Part shown: positions 1-7,312 of the stretch, piece after piece
Position numbering within the stretch: the first letter of the stretch is position 1
How the letters are laid out: each line of letters begins with the position of its first letter
Assembly: GCA_910589335.1 (NCBI GenBank)
Contig: CAJUTW010000038.1
Span: 1 to 16,522, forward strand
Length of the DNA: 16,522 bases
Source: an uncultured Bacilli bacterium
GTDB lineage: Bacteria > Bacillota_I > Bacilli_A > RF39 > UBA660
Reading direction: 5' to 3'
Program-made: the position numbers and the translations under genes
The notes under the pieces: generated by a model
Databases searched by the model: none
What the model was told of the DNA's origin: nothing
Seen by the model: the letters and a program-made list of their open reading frames with translations, nothing else

Positions 1-1067
1 GTGTTAGATAATATTTCAAGTAATCTAAGACCTGCGTATAAGCCACTGTCAAAACCTGGCCATCTATCTCTAAAATAAACATGACCTGATAACTCTCCAC
101 CAAATGGAAGATCAGCATCTCTTACCATAGCTTTTGTATAAGAGTTTCCTGTTCGATAAGTTAGACATTTACCACCTAGTTTTTCAACTTCATCACTAAA
201 ACTTTTTGAGCATTTTACATCACATAGAAATTCTTTTTTAGTTACTTTATTAATAATATCTCTAACTATTAAAATCATATATTGATCTGTTGGGATAAAG
301 TTGGCGTTGTTAGTAACAAGTCCCATTCTATCTCCATCCCCATCAAAGCTTAAACCAACATCAGCTCCTGTTTCTAATACTTTAGCTTTAAGTTGCTCTA
401 AGTTTTTCTCAACACATGGGTCTGGATGATGATTTGGGAATGAACCATCACTTATATCATTTATATATATTACATCAATTGGAAACATGTCATAAACTTT
501 TTTTGCTATTATACTACTTGTACCGTTTCCTGGATCAACAACTACTTTAACTCGTCTATTACCAAAATTAAAATTATTTTTAAATAATTCTAAATAATCA
601 TTTGTAATATCATAGTCTTTTACCTGACCTAGACCTTTGGAGAAATCTCCTTTCAATATATAACTTAGAAAATCTTGGATTTCTTTTCCTTTACAATTTC
701 CTCGCTCATCAAAAGCAAACTTAAATCCATTATCATCTTTAGGGTTATGACTTGCAGTAACCATTACACCACTAAATATATTAAGTTTTATACAAGCATA
801 ATAATACATTGGTGTAGTACATAATCCTAAGGAAATAATATTTATACCAGTTTCAATAATCCCTTCTATTAATGCACTATATAATTCTAATCCACTAAGA
901 CGATTATCATGTCCTACTATACATGTTGTTTTGCCAAGACTCTTAATATAACTTCCGAAGCCAAGTCCTATTGTATATGCTGTATCTGCATCAATTTCCT
1001 TAGGATATACTCCTCTAATATCGTATCCTCTAAATATGTTTTTATTAATATCTTTTTTATAATTCAT
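1..1067 (-). CDS. Phosphomannomutase/phosphoglucomutase, 3' end cut by window edge
   Basis: Alpha-D-phosphohexomutase, interconverting hexose-6-phosphate and hexose-1-phosphate (mannose and/or glucose) to feed sugar-nucleotide and envelope polysaccharide synthesis in the cytosol. The first 355 residues are present of the roughly 450 usual for the family. Visible motifs: the phosphoserine loop TASHNP (S106), the metal-binding loop DGDGDR (D242, D244, D246) and the sugar-binding loop GGELSGH (323-329). The C-terminal phosphate-binding domain 4 lies outside the window. The ATG at 1067 is preceded by a perfect AGGAGG about 8 bases upstream. A terminator for the upstream operon lies just ahead, so this gene probably has its own promoter; a TGATAATAT extended -10-like sequence sits near 1090. 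Substrate preference (mannose versus glucose) cannot be read from the sequence. Confidence 0.93.
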   Translation of the reverse strand, partial: MNYKKDINKNIFRGYDIRGVYPKEIDADTAYTIGLGFGSYIKSLGKTTCIVGHDNRLSGLELYSALIEGIIETGINIISLGLCTTPMYYYACIKLNIFSGVMVTASHNPKDDNGFKFAFDERGNCKGKEIQDFLSYILKGDFSKGLGQVKDYDITNDYLELFKNNFNFGNRRVKVVVDPGNGTSSIIAKKVYDMFPIDVIYINDISDGSFPNHHPDPCVEKNLEQLKAKVLETGADVGLSFDGDGDRMGLVTNNANFIPTDQYMILIVRDIINKVTKKEFLCDVKCSKSFSDEVEKLGGKCLTYRTGNSYTKAMVRDADLPFGGELSGHVYFRDRWPGFDSGLYAGLRLLEILSN

Positions 1068-1103
1068 GTTTACCCTCCTATTATTAATATTATCATAAGA
1101 AAA

Positions 1104-1139
1104 TTAAAAAAGCTACTAACAAATATCTTGTAAGTAACT
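1104..1139 (-). terminator. Rho-independent terminator of the ppaC operon
   Basis: On the minus strand a 12-base arm (1139-1128) pairs with 1122-1111 with one U-U mismatch and one G-U pair, around a 5-base loop, and is followed directly by six T. It lies 9 bases after the stop of the CmpB-type gene and before the phosphohexomutase gene, so it ends the four-gene operon that starts with ppaC. Confidence 0.85.
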
Positions 1140-1147
1140 TAAAATAA

Positions 1148-1867
1148 TTATTTATTTTTATTGTTTTTTATCTGTTCTTTTGTTTTATCAATTATTTCTT
1201 TAAGATGGATTATATTTTTATTATTTTTTGAAATTTCTGGAAAGGCTTTTATTATTCTCTTATAAAAATAATTGTATTTATTAAGAGATTTTCTTACTTC
1301 TTCTTTGATTATATTTGTAGCATCAAGATTTTTATATTTAGAAGTGTCAATCTTTAATTTAATTACGGCTATAGTTGAAACTATAAAATCTATTATCATT
1401 ATTATAAAAATTATAGTTGAGATAAACATAATTATATTTTTATCAAACAAACCTAAAAAATTAAATACTATTGGATTAAATATTTTGATAATAAATATTC
1501 CACCAACTCCAAATAAGACACCAACTTCAAGACATATTCTTCCATTTAAATTGAATTTATTTTTTGAATAATCCCACCAACGTAGATTAAATAATTTTTC
1601 AAGAATTAAACTAGTAAAATATTCAATTATACAACAGAAAACTACTGTCATAATGAAAAGTGCTAAAATATCATTTTGATACTTTTTTAAAAAAAGAGTT
1701 ACTATCATAGAACCTACTCCGAAAATGGGTAAATAAGGCCCAATTAAATATCCTCTACTAAAAATAATTTTCTTTTGTGTAATGCTTACACTAAAGACTT
1801 CTACAAAATATCCAGCAATTGAATAAATTACAAAAAGTAAAAACATATAACATAATTCAATATACAT
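1148..1867 (-). CDS. Putative ABC transporter permease, CmpB-type (PF06541-like)
   Basis: A 239-residue integral membrane protein. Hydrophobic segments lie at about 5-28, 47-60, 66-89, 112-128 and 143-170, followed by a charged, probably helical cytoplasmic tail (175-239). The sequences around GYLIGPYLPIFGVG (39-52), LRWWDYS (95-101) and LNGRICLE (107-114) are those I associate with the family annotated as putative ABC transporter permease (CmpB type). No ATPase partner is nearby and the transport function of this family is poorly established, so the name is a family label only. It is the last gene of the ppaC operon, starting 18 bases after the ZIP gene. The ribosome binding site is weak (AGGTAGTGG). 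The lysine- and asparagine-rich C terminus is typical of an AT-rich genome. Confidence 0.75.
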   Translation of the reverse strand: MYIELCYMFLLFVIYSIAGYFVEVFSVSITQKKIIFSRGYLIGPYLPIFGVGSMIVTLFLKKYQNDILALFIMTVVFCCIIEYFTSLILEKLFNLRWWDYSKNKFNLNGRICLEVGVLFGVGGIFIIKIFNPIVFNFLGLFDKNIIMFISTIIFIIMIIDFIVSTIAVIKLKIDTSKYKNLDATNIIKEEVRKSLNKYNYFYKRIIKAFPEISKNNKNIIHLKEIIDKTKEQIKNNKNK

Positions 1868-1885
1868 AAAACCACTACCTAACGT

Positions 1886-2638
1886 TTATATAAACATTGC
1901 TAAAATTATTAGGATAAAACCTAGTAATATTCCTGCTATGCTTATTTTTTTATTTTTTATTTCACTTATTTTAGGTAATAATTCGTCTATTACTATAAAT
2001 ATAAGCATTCCTAGTGTTAAAGATAAGAGTCCTCCTAAAATATAAGAACTGATGCTTTCTAAATTTAATAAATACATTATAAATCCACCTAAGAATGTTG
2101 ATAGTGAAACTAAAAAAATTGTAAATACTGTTTTTTTGATATTTTTGGTACTATGATAAAAACTACTAGCTATAACCATTCCTAAGGGAATGTTATGAAA
2201 ACCAATTCCAATTGTTAAGGCTAATCCTAAACTTGCGTTTGATAAGCAACTTGAATATACAGCCATACCTTCTATTATATTGTGTAAAATTAAAGCAACT
2301 GAGGTCATTACTCCAATATGGACTAAATTTTCTTTTGCTTCAGAGTTAGACATTTTATGTTCATGATGATCTGGAATAAAATTATCCAATAATTTTAATA
2401 TAACAAATCCTGCAACAATTCCAATTATTGCTATATAAATGTATCTAAATCCTAAATTTTCAAATATTTCTGGTAATAAATCAGTAATTATAATACCAAC
2501 AATTACCCCAAAAGCTAAACCTATTGAAAACTCTATAATTTTACTTTTTTTATTAATTAATAAAGCAATAAATGCTCCTATTACTATAAATATACCTAAC
2601 AATAAAGTTGTTAGTAAACCTATTTCATATCTTTCCAT
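1886..2638 (-). CDS. ZIP family divalent metal transporter
   Basis: A 250-residue membrane protein of the ZIP (ZupT/GufA-like) family, expected to move Zn, Fe, Mn or similar divalent cations into the cytoplasm. It has about eight hydrophobic segments with a cytoplasmic His-rich loop (D90 H91 H92 E93 H94) between TM3 and TM4. TM4 carries H119-N120-x-x-E123-G, TM5 carries H148-N149-I-P-L152-G and TM6 carries E219, the positions that form the transport metal site in ZIP proteins. The usual TM5 glutamate (HNIPEG) is leucine here (L152), so one ligand of the two-metal centre is missing; the rest is intact. The gene starts 5 bases after the stop of the small multidrug-export-type gene, consistent with one operon. 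Metal specificity is not readable from sequence. Confidence 0.88.
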   Translation of the reverse strand: MERYEIGLLTTLLLGIFIVIGAFIALLINKKSKIIEFSIGLAFGVIVGIIITDLLPEIFENLGFRYIYIAIIGIVAGFVILKLLDNFIPDHHEHKMSNSEAKENLVHIGVMTSVALILHNIIEGMAVYSSCLSNASLGLALTIGIGFHNIPLGMVIASSFYHSTKNIKKTVFTIFLVSLSTFLGGFIMYLLNLESISSYILGGLLSLTLGMLIFIVIDELLPKISEIKNKKISIAGILLGFILIILAMFI

Positions 2639-2643
2639 AAATC

Positions 2644-3159
2644 CTACCCTATAATATTCTTTAATATTCCAAATGATAAAAGCATCATAATAATACTAGC
2701 CATAAAAATTCCGATCATTGTTGCTAAAAATGCTTTTTTTCGATCCATTTCTAAAACTGAGGCTATTAAACATCCTGTCCAAGCTCCTGTTCCTGGAAGA
2801 GGAATACCTACAAATAATACTAATCCCCAAAAACCATATTTTTCTATTTGATCTTTGCGTTTATTTACTTTTTCATCTAACCATTTTGCAATTTTTTTAA
2901 AATGCTTACTATTACGCATCCATTTTAAGATTGAACTCATGAACCAAAGGATAAATGGTACAGGAATAATATTTCCAACAATTGCAATAATATAACTTGA
3001 TACCATATTTAAGTTAAGTAAGGCAGCAGCTAGTAGTCCTCCTCTAAGTTCTAATATTGGCATAAGTGAAATTATAAAAACAATTAATTCTTTACCAAAT
3101 GGAATTGCTAAAAAACTACTAAATAACGATACTATGCCTCCAACTATTTTTTCTACCAT
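2644..3159 (-). CDS. Small multidrug export family membrane protein (PF06695-like)
   Basis: A 171-residue membrane protein with segments at about 9-30, 40-75, 108-135 and 143-168. Characteristic family signatures are visible: PILELRGG (34-41), a GN-x-x-P-V-P stretch (62-68) and GIPLPGTGAWTG (118-129), the last a re-entrant-type proline/glycine loop reminiscent of DedA-like proteins. The family is named small multidrug export, but I know of no firm evidence for drug transport. The start is supported by a perfect TAGGAGG that overlaps the end of ppaC, so the two are translationally close. A basic amphipathic stretch (80-107) lies between the two membrane halves. Confidence 0.82.
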   Translation of the reverse strand: MVEKIVGGIVSLFSSFLAIPFGKELIVFIISLMPILELRGGLLAAALLNLNMVSSYIIAIVGNIIPVPFILWFMSSILKWMRNSKHFKKIAKWLDEKVNKRKDQIEKYGFWGLVLFVGIPLPGTGAWTGCLIASVLEMDRKKAFLATMIGIFMASIIMMLLSFGILKNIIG

Positions 3160-3167
3160 ATATCCTC

Positions 3168-4784
3168 CTAATTTTCTAAAATTTCCATAATTAATGGTAC
3201 AACATGTTTTTTACGTGAAACACATCCTGGAATAAAATACCCTTGGTTAATAGATGTTTGATATGCAACATCCATTATCCCTGAACCTTTTGTATTAAAT
3301 ATTACATAACTTCCATTTTTAATAATATCAGTAACATATAATGCAACAAGTGCATAGTTATTTGCTTCAGCAACATTATCAATAACTTTTACATATTCAT
3401 CAATTTCTTTTTCTATTTCATCAAAATTCATAGTAAAGAATTGCCCAATTGCAAAATTTTTGTCATTAACTGTAAAAAGTTTATAGTCATTATACAATAC
3501 ATCTTCTTTACTCATTCCAGCTAGAGATGTTCCTGATTTTAATAAGTTTAACCCATATTCAAAATAATCAACTTCTGCTATTTTAGCAAGAGTCTCTACT
3601 GCCTCAGCATCTTTATTAGTTGCTGTTGGACTTTTTAATATTAATGTATCTGAAAGAATCCCCGATAATAAAGCTCCAGCTATGTGTTTTGGAATTTCTA
3701 TATCTCTTTCTTTATATAATGTATATACTATAGTACAAGTTGAACCAACTGACATATTTCTAAAGTTAATAGGATTATTAGTTGTTATACTTCCTAAATT
3801 ATGATGATCAAAAATTTCTAAAATTTCGGCTTCATCTAAACCTTCTACACTTTGTAATTTCTCATTGTGGTCAACTAAAATTACTTTTTTAGGGTGTTTT
3901 TCACTCAAGTCTGTAATTTTTAATAAGCCTAAACACTTGTTATTTTTATCTACTACTGGATAGTTGGTATGTTTTAATTTATTATTGATATCAACAACAT
4001 CTGAGACAAAGTCTGAATTTAAAAACTTAGCAGGATTATATATTTTTATCATTGTTTTAATATAATTTGTAAGTCCTACTAAACGAGCAACTCGGTAAGT
4101 ATCATATGGAGTTCTTATAATGTTAACATTATTTTTCTTAGCAATTTCTATGTGTTCTTCTTTAATATAAGAATCTCCTGAAAGGATTATTAATTTTACG
4201 CCACTATTTACAGCATATTCTATTACACTATGTCTATCTCCAACTATTAAAATATTATTTTTTTCTAGTTTTACATTACTCATAAATGTTGTACTACGAT
4301 ATGCAGCTACAATAAGATTTCCTATTATTTCTTCTGAACATCTATTTATTTCTTCGCCTTTTAAAACGTTAATTAGATTGTTATAAGAAGTATATAAAGC
4401 CTCAATATTTTCATTAACTATTATGTGTGATAAATTTTTAATAGTAATAAGTCCTGCAAAACTTCCATCTTCTTTTATTACTGGAAGTCCTGTTAATTCT
4501 TCTTTTAGCATAGCTTGATATCCATCATAAATACTTTCTGTATCTTTTACATAAAAACCTTTATGATAATCAACATCTTTTAGTTGTAGTTTTACATCAT
4601 TTAAATATTTTGGAGGTTTAATGTTAAAATATTTTAAAGCATACATAGATTCTTTATTAATATTACCAAGTACTCTTGCTTCTGTATTATATCCTAATTG
4701 ATTTTTTAAATATGAAAGACCTATAGCTGACATTACTGAGTCAGAATCAGGTTTTTTATGTCCAAATACAAAAGTTTTTTTCAT
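3168..4784 (-). CDS. ppaC: Manganese-dependent inorganic pyrophosphatase with CBS-DRTGG-CBS insert
   Basis: Family II (DHH) cytosolic pyrophosphatase, hydrolysing pyrophosphate to two phosphates and thereby pulling biosynthetic reactions forward. At 538 residues it is the long form. DHH-domain motifs are HxxPDSD (H9, D13, D15), VDHN (D305-N307), FDHH (D326-H328) and SDT (D379). The C-terminal DHHA2 domain carries SRKKH (523-527), the substrate-binding loop. Between residues about 65 and 295 lies a regulatory insert: CBS repeat, a DRTGG-like segment (about 150-240, with GDR at 182-184) and a second CBS repeat. In characterised relatives such inserts bind adenine nucleotides (AMP/ADP inhibiting, diadenosine polyphosphates activating). 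It heads a four-gene operon. The start has a modest AAGAAG-type ribosome binding site. Confidence 0.95.
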   Translation of the reverse strand: MKKTFVFGHKKPDSDSVMSAIGLSYLKNQLGYNTEARVLGNINKESMYALKYFNIKPPKYLNDVKLQLKDVDYHKGFYVKDTESIYDGYQAMLKEELTGLPVIKEDGSFAGLITIKNLSHIIVNENIEALYTSYNNLINVLKGEEINRCSEEIIGNLIVAAYRSTTFMSNVKLEKNNILIVGDRHSVIEYAVNSGVKLIILSGDSYIKEEHIEIAKKNNVNIIRTPYDTYRVARLVGLTNYIKTMIKIYNPAKFLNSDFVSDVVDINNKLKHTNYPVVDKNNKCLGLLKITDLSEKHPKKVILVDHNEKLQSVEGLDEAEILEIFDHHNLGSITTNNPINFRNMSVGSTCTIVYTLYKERDIEIPKHIAGALLSGILSDTLILKSPTATNKDAEAVETLAKIAEVDYFEYGLNLLKSGTSLAGMSKEDVLYNDYKLFTVNDKNFAIGQFFTMNFDEIEKEIDEYVKVIDNVAEANNYALVALYVTDIIKNGSYVIFNTKGSGIMDVAYQTSINQGYFIPGCVSRKKHVVPLIMEILEN

Positions 4785-4805
4785 CTAATCACTTCTTTCT
4801 TTCAA

Positions 4806-4814
4806 ATTATATCA
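4806..4814 (-). promoter_or_regulatory. Candidate extended -10 promoter for ppaC operon
   Basis: TGATATAAT, a perfect extended -10 element on the minus strand, lies 21-29 bases upstream of the ppaC start and downstream of the HD gene terminator. The -35 region is only A/T-rich (TTTATT-like at 17 bases), so the call rests on the extended -10. Confidence 0.5.
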
Positions 4815-4871
4815 TAAGTATTATATAAAATAAAGTTTTAATCTGTTTTTTAAGTATAAATATAATTTATA

Positions 4872-4901
4872 AAATATCGCTAACAAATGTTAGCGATATT
4901 T
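4872..4901 (-). terminator. Hairpin terminator overlapping the HD gene stop
   Basis: Perfect 14-base inverted repeat (AAATATCGCTAACA at 4872-4885 and its complement at 4888-4901) with several G-C pairs. The HD gene stop codon (4890-4892) is inside the hairpin. The downstream minus strand is T-rich (TTATAAATTATATTT) but lacks a clean T run; the other side is not T-rich, so it fits termination of minus-strand transcription. Confidence 0.6.
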
Positions 4902-5390
4902 AAGGAAATTTACTACAATTAAAAGTAAAAATGTTCCTGCTGCGGATAGTTGTTTTTTTATGGTATAACTTCTTTCATAGATGGATGCACAGTCATCTAT
5001 AATATCAACTATCCAGCTCTCAGTATATTTTGGTGGGGTAAAGGTAACTGGAAACATATGTGTTTTGATAATGTCTTTTTGCATATCACTTAATTTAACA
5101 TATTTAGATGCATTTTCTAAAGCATGATTTGGGTGTCTCCTTAATTTAAAAACACTTGATTCATCTGCAACTTCATCAGTAAAAAAATCATGTAATAATG
5201 CAGCTATAGTTGCTTCCTTATAATTAAGATGGAGTTTTTTAGTAATTAAATATGTATAATATGCAACTCTTAATGAATGATTATATCGCGTAATACCATG
5301 ATGAGATATTTTTTTTAACTCATAAAATTCATCAATATTAAGAATTGGCTTTATAATTTCAGTAAACTCTTTATTTTTATATTTTTTCAT
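4890..5390 (-). CDS. HD-domain phosphohydrolase-like protein with C-terminal hydrophobic segment
   Basis: A 166-residue protein with the HD metal-dependent phosphohydrolase pattern: YNHSLRVA (H38), LLHD (H67, D68), a following HPNHA (H86, H89), THM (H111) and the acidic cluster D129/D132/D133. These are the likely metal ligands. The substrate is unknown. The C-terminal 15 or so residues (AGTFLLLIVVNFL, 151-163) are strongly hydrophobic, suggesting a membrane tail or a buried helix. The ATG at 5390 has an AAGGGATG ribosome binding site, and a TATAAT at 5407-5412 may be its promoter. It ends in its own terminator ahead of ppaC, so it is likely monocistronic or expressed with the small ORF at 5531-5623. 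Confidence 0.8.
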   Translation of the reverse strand: MKKYKNKEFTEIIKPILNIDEFYELKKISHHGITRYNHSLRVAYYTYLITKKLHLNYKEATIAALLHDFFTDEVADESSVFKLRRHPNHALENASKYVKLSDMQKDIIKTHMFPVTFTPPKYTESWIVDIIDDCASIYERSYTIKKQLSAAGTFLLLIVVNFLKYR

Positions 5391-5406
5391 TTTATCATCC
5401 CTTAAT

Positions 5407-5412
5407 ATTATA
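5407..5412 (-). promoter_or_regulatory. Candidate -10 element of the HD gene
   Basis: A consensus TATAAT on the minus strand ends 17 bases before the HD gene start codon. This would leave a very short leader, though still containing the ribosome binding site. No recognisable -35 element lies at 17 bases (ATTA-type sequence only), hence the low score. Confidence 0.3.
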
Positions 5413-5530
5413 CCCTAAAACATTCTAATTAATAATATCATATTAACTATTTTCTTAGCAATTTTTTAATATTAATTAGTTGTTTTCTTTACACAATTTT
5501 ACAAACTATCTTATTTCTCATTAATTTTGA

Positions 5531-5623
5531 TTAATTTTTTTGTATGGTATACGAAAATAGTAAAGTTTTTAAATACTTTAAAAATTTTTTATCAAGAAAT
5601 TGAATTAATATTAATTTTTCCAT
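5531..5623 (-). CDS. Possible 30-residue peptide gene
   Basis: ATG at 5623 and TAA at 5531 enclose 30 codons. The start follows AAAAGGGGAAG at good spacing and lies about 20 bases downstream of the expected transcription start of the strong promoter at 5651-5679. The peptide begins MEKLILIQFLDKK and is rich in Leu, Ile, Phe and Lys, so it could form a basic amphipathic helix; no family is recognised. It may be a regulatory or leader peptide for the HD gene downstream, a small membrane-active peptide, or a chance frame in a small RNA. I infer translation only from the promoter, ribosome binding site and start arrangement. Confidence 0.4.
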   Translation of the reverse strand: MEKLILIQFLDKKFLKYLKTLLFSYTIQKN

Positions 5624-5650
5624 ATTACTTCCCCTTTTTATGCAGGTCAT

Positions 5651-5679
5651 ATTATATCATATTAATCAATTTTTTTCAA
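5651..5679 (-). promoter_or_regulatory. Near-consensus sigma-A promoter in the dnaB-HD gap
   Basis: TTGAAA (5679-5674), a 17-base spacer and TATAAT (5656-5651), the latter preceded by TGA to give an extended -10, TGATATAAT. The start of transcription should be near 5644, leading into the 30-codon ORF and possibly on to the HD gene. It is among the best promoters in the window yet serves no recognised gene directly. Confidence 0.75.
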
Positions 5680-5876
5680 GTAAAATCATTTTTTAACTAT
5701 CTTTTTATAAGTTTTTAAATGTCGTTGTAGCATTTAAAATGGTTTACTAGCAAGTATTTTCTTTAAGATTTAAAAAATTCCTTGAAGAATTTAAAACTTC
5801 TATAAAAAATAGTAAATTAGTAGAAAAATAGATATTAAATAATTCATATATTATTTAAAATAAAGGACTCGCGATG

Positions 5877-5907
5877 GAAAAATAATATTTTTAGTTAAAA
5901 AAATATT
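5877..5907 (-). terminator. Probable terminator of dnaB
   Basis: AATATTTTT and AAAAATATT (5884-5892 and 5899-5907) form a 9-base A/T-only stem with a 6-base loop, starting 5 bases after the dnaB stop, and the minus strand continues ATTTTTCC. The stem is weak because it has no G-C pairs, but position and T run fit a terminator. Confidence 0.45.
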
Positions 5908-5911
5908 AAAC

Positions 5912-7216
5912 TTAAACAAGTTCTCTTAATATTTTATCCATTTCTTCAATATCTTCTTTAGTTGTTTCTAAAACTTCTTGTTCTTTATTAAACCAAGCTG
6001 GGATATTTTTTTCTGAATTACTGTTTTTTACTTTGATAGTTTCTTTAGGTTTGATTAATTTTTTAATCTTTTTATGCTCTTTTTCAGTTATTTGCATAGC
6101 CTCTTCTACTGTTTCAATATTAAGTCGCTTCCACTGACCAGCAATTGTTTCAACATAACTTTTTTTTAGTTGCTCATTATTTATTTTTAAAACATAACTA
6201 ATTAATACATTAACAACTCCTGGGTTTAGTTTTTGATCAATTAATAGATTTTCAATTAATTTCTTATCACGATCAGTTGGTTCAGCACCTTTATACTTTG
6301 CTCTTAATAATTGATATGGAGTAATATTTTCAAAAGTGTATACCATTTTTGCCCATTTAGAATTGTCACCTTTTGGTTTCTTTAAATAATCTGGTTGTTT
6401 ATTATAAATTAGAGTTGGTAAATTTCCTGAATTATCAAATTGATAATAATCTCGACAACTTTTTCTTAAAACGGTTTTATCGATAAGACCTTTTTCATTA
6501 ATACTATTTCTTATTAATCCTTGCATATCTAAAGAAGTTAGATTATATATATAACTTAAATTATTTATAAGCTCTTTTGTTTCACTATTAAAACATTTTG
6601 GACTAATTTGACTTTCTGGTAGAGAAGAGATTATCATATTAAAATCAATTCCTTTATTAATTATAATATTATTAGAATCTTTTTTAGTAATATCTTCTTC
6701 TACTTCCATAATTGTACCAACTATTGATTTAAATACTTCATCAAATGATGATGTTACATCTTCATAATCTTTTAAATTTATTCTTGGAACTTTGAAAAGA
6801 CTAAGTACTTTTTCGTATTCTTGTTTACCTATATTATTATATAAAACAATATTTAATATTGGATGATTAAAAAAATCATGTGCACTAATTGGAGAATAAA
6901 TTAAATAAACATATTGATTGATATTATCTTTTTTTAAATAAGTTTTAAGTAATCCTACAGCTTCTAATTTCTCTCGAGCGATGACGATATCTTCTAATTT
7001 TAATTGCATTGTAGCCATTAAATGATGGTGTGTTAAATCAGTACTTATAATTTCTTGTTTATCCAAATCATCTATTAAAGTAAAATATAAAGCAGTAGCA
7101 GCAAAGCCAATAATTGGTTGATAAAGAACTGAAATTAATTTTTTATCTTTCTCCGTTATAACAGTTTTATTTATTACTGTGTAGGTATCAGCTGGTAAGA
7201 TACTTAAGTTTTTCAT
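5912..7216 (-). CDS. dnaB: Primosomal protein DnaB (replication initiation and membrane attachment, Bacillota type)
   Basis: Not the hexameric helicase: this is the Bacillota DnaB that, with DnaD and the loader DnaI, brings the replicative helicase to the origin and to restarting forks and links the origin to the membrane. The N-terminal signature LPADTYTVINKTVI followed by LYQPIIGFAATALYFTL (about 7-47) is typical. The C-terminal DnaD-like helical domain is at about 295-375 (ENITPYQLLRAKYKG through ETIAGQWKRL) and is followed by a Lys/Glu-rich tail. I place the start at 7216: GGTGGTGA precedes that ATG at good spacing, whereas an in-frame ATG five codons upstream (7231) has no ribosome binding site. 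The length (434) is close to the Bacillus protein. No dnaI follows it, unlike in Bacillus. Confidence 0.9.
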   Translation of the reverse strand: MKNLSILPADTYTVINKTVITEKDKKLISVLYQPIIGFAATALYFTLIDDLDKQEIISTDLTHHHLMATMQLKLEDIVIAREKLEAVGLLKTYLKKDNINQYVYLIYSPISAHDFFNHPILNIVLYNNIGKQEYEKVLSLFKVPRINLKDYEDVTSSFDEVFKSIVGTIMEVEEDITKKDSNNIIINKGIDFNMIISSLPESQISPKCFNSETKELINNLSYIYNLTSLDMQGLIRNSINEKGLIDKTVLRKSCRDYYQFDNSGNLPTLIYNKQPDYLKKPKGDNSKWAKMVYTFENITPYQLLRAKYKGAEPTDRDKKLIENLLIDQKLNPGVVNVLISYVLKINNEQLKKSYVETIAGQWKRLNIETVEEAMQITEKEHKKIKKLIKPKETIKVKNSNSEKNIPAWFNKEQEVLETTKEDIEEMDKILRELV

Positions 7217-7239
7217 GAAGTCACCACCCATTTATTTAC

Positions 7240-7248
7240 ATTGTATCA
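7240..7248 (-). promoter_or_regulatory. Candidate extended -10 promoter of dnaB
   Basis: TGATACAAT on the minus strand, about 24-32 bases upstream of the dnaB start at 7216. No good -35 hexamer is visible at 17 bases. The same TGA-plus-hexamer form is seen before ppaC and at 5651-5659. Confidence 0.4.
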
Positions 7249-7312
7249 AAAGAAAAAATTAAAATCTATAAAAATGATTTTAAAATATAATTATTAAATA
7301 TTTCTTTAAATA

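Larger units (their letters stand above)
5391..5911. other. 521-base region without a recognisable protein family
   Basis: This A/T-rich gap between the HD gene and dnaB holds, on the minus strand, a hairpin after dnaB (5884-5907), a near-consensus promoter (5651-5679), a 30-codon ORF (5531-5623) and a TATAAT before the HD gene (5407-5412). There is also a 9-base inverted repeat (TTTTAAATG, 5713-5721 with 5731-5739) and an imperfect hairpin at 5765-5799, neither followed by a T run. A 63-codon plus-strand frame (5527-5718) lies antisense to the small ORF and lacks a convincing ribosome binding site. Nothing else coding is supported; it could encode a small RNA. Confidence 0.6.

Noticed and set aside
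909..1133. Plus-strand frame overlapping the phosphohexomutase start, and similar antisense frames at 1272, 2439, 2718, 11628, 12907, 14087, 14498, 14906 and 15164
   Set aside because: All lie opposite well-supported genes, lack family resemblance and good ribosome binding sites, and have the composition expected of shadow frames.
5425..5479. 10-base inverted repeat with a loop of about 35 bases upstream of the HD gene
   Set aside because: A/T-only arms of this length are expected by chance here, and the spacing fits no known site type.
5527..5718. 63-codon plus-strand frame in the dnaB-HD gap
   Set aside because: Phe/Ile-rich translation of A/T sequence, no ribosome binding site, and antisense to the better supported minus-strand promoter and 30-codon ORF.
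5713..5739. TTTTAAATG inverted repeat as a terminator
   Set aside because: Nine A/T-rich pairs with a 9-base loop, no adjoining T run on either strand and no gene ending next to it.
5807..5860. 15-codon hydrophobic minus-strand frame (MNYLISIFLLIYYFL)
   Set aside because: No ribosome binding site or promoter at proper spacing; too short to support without conservation.
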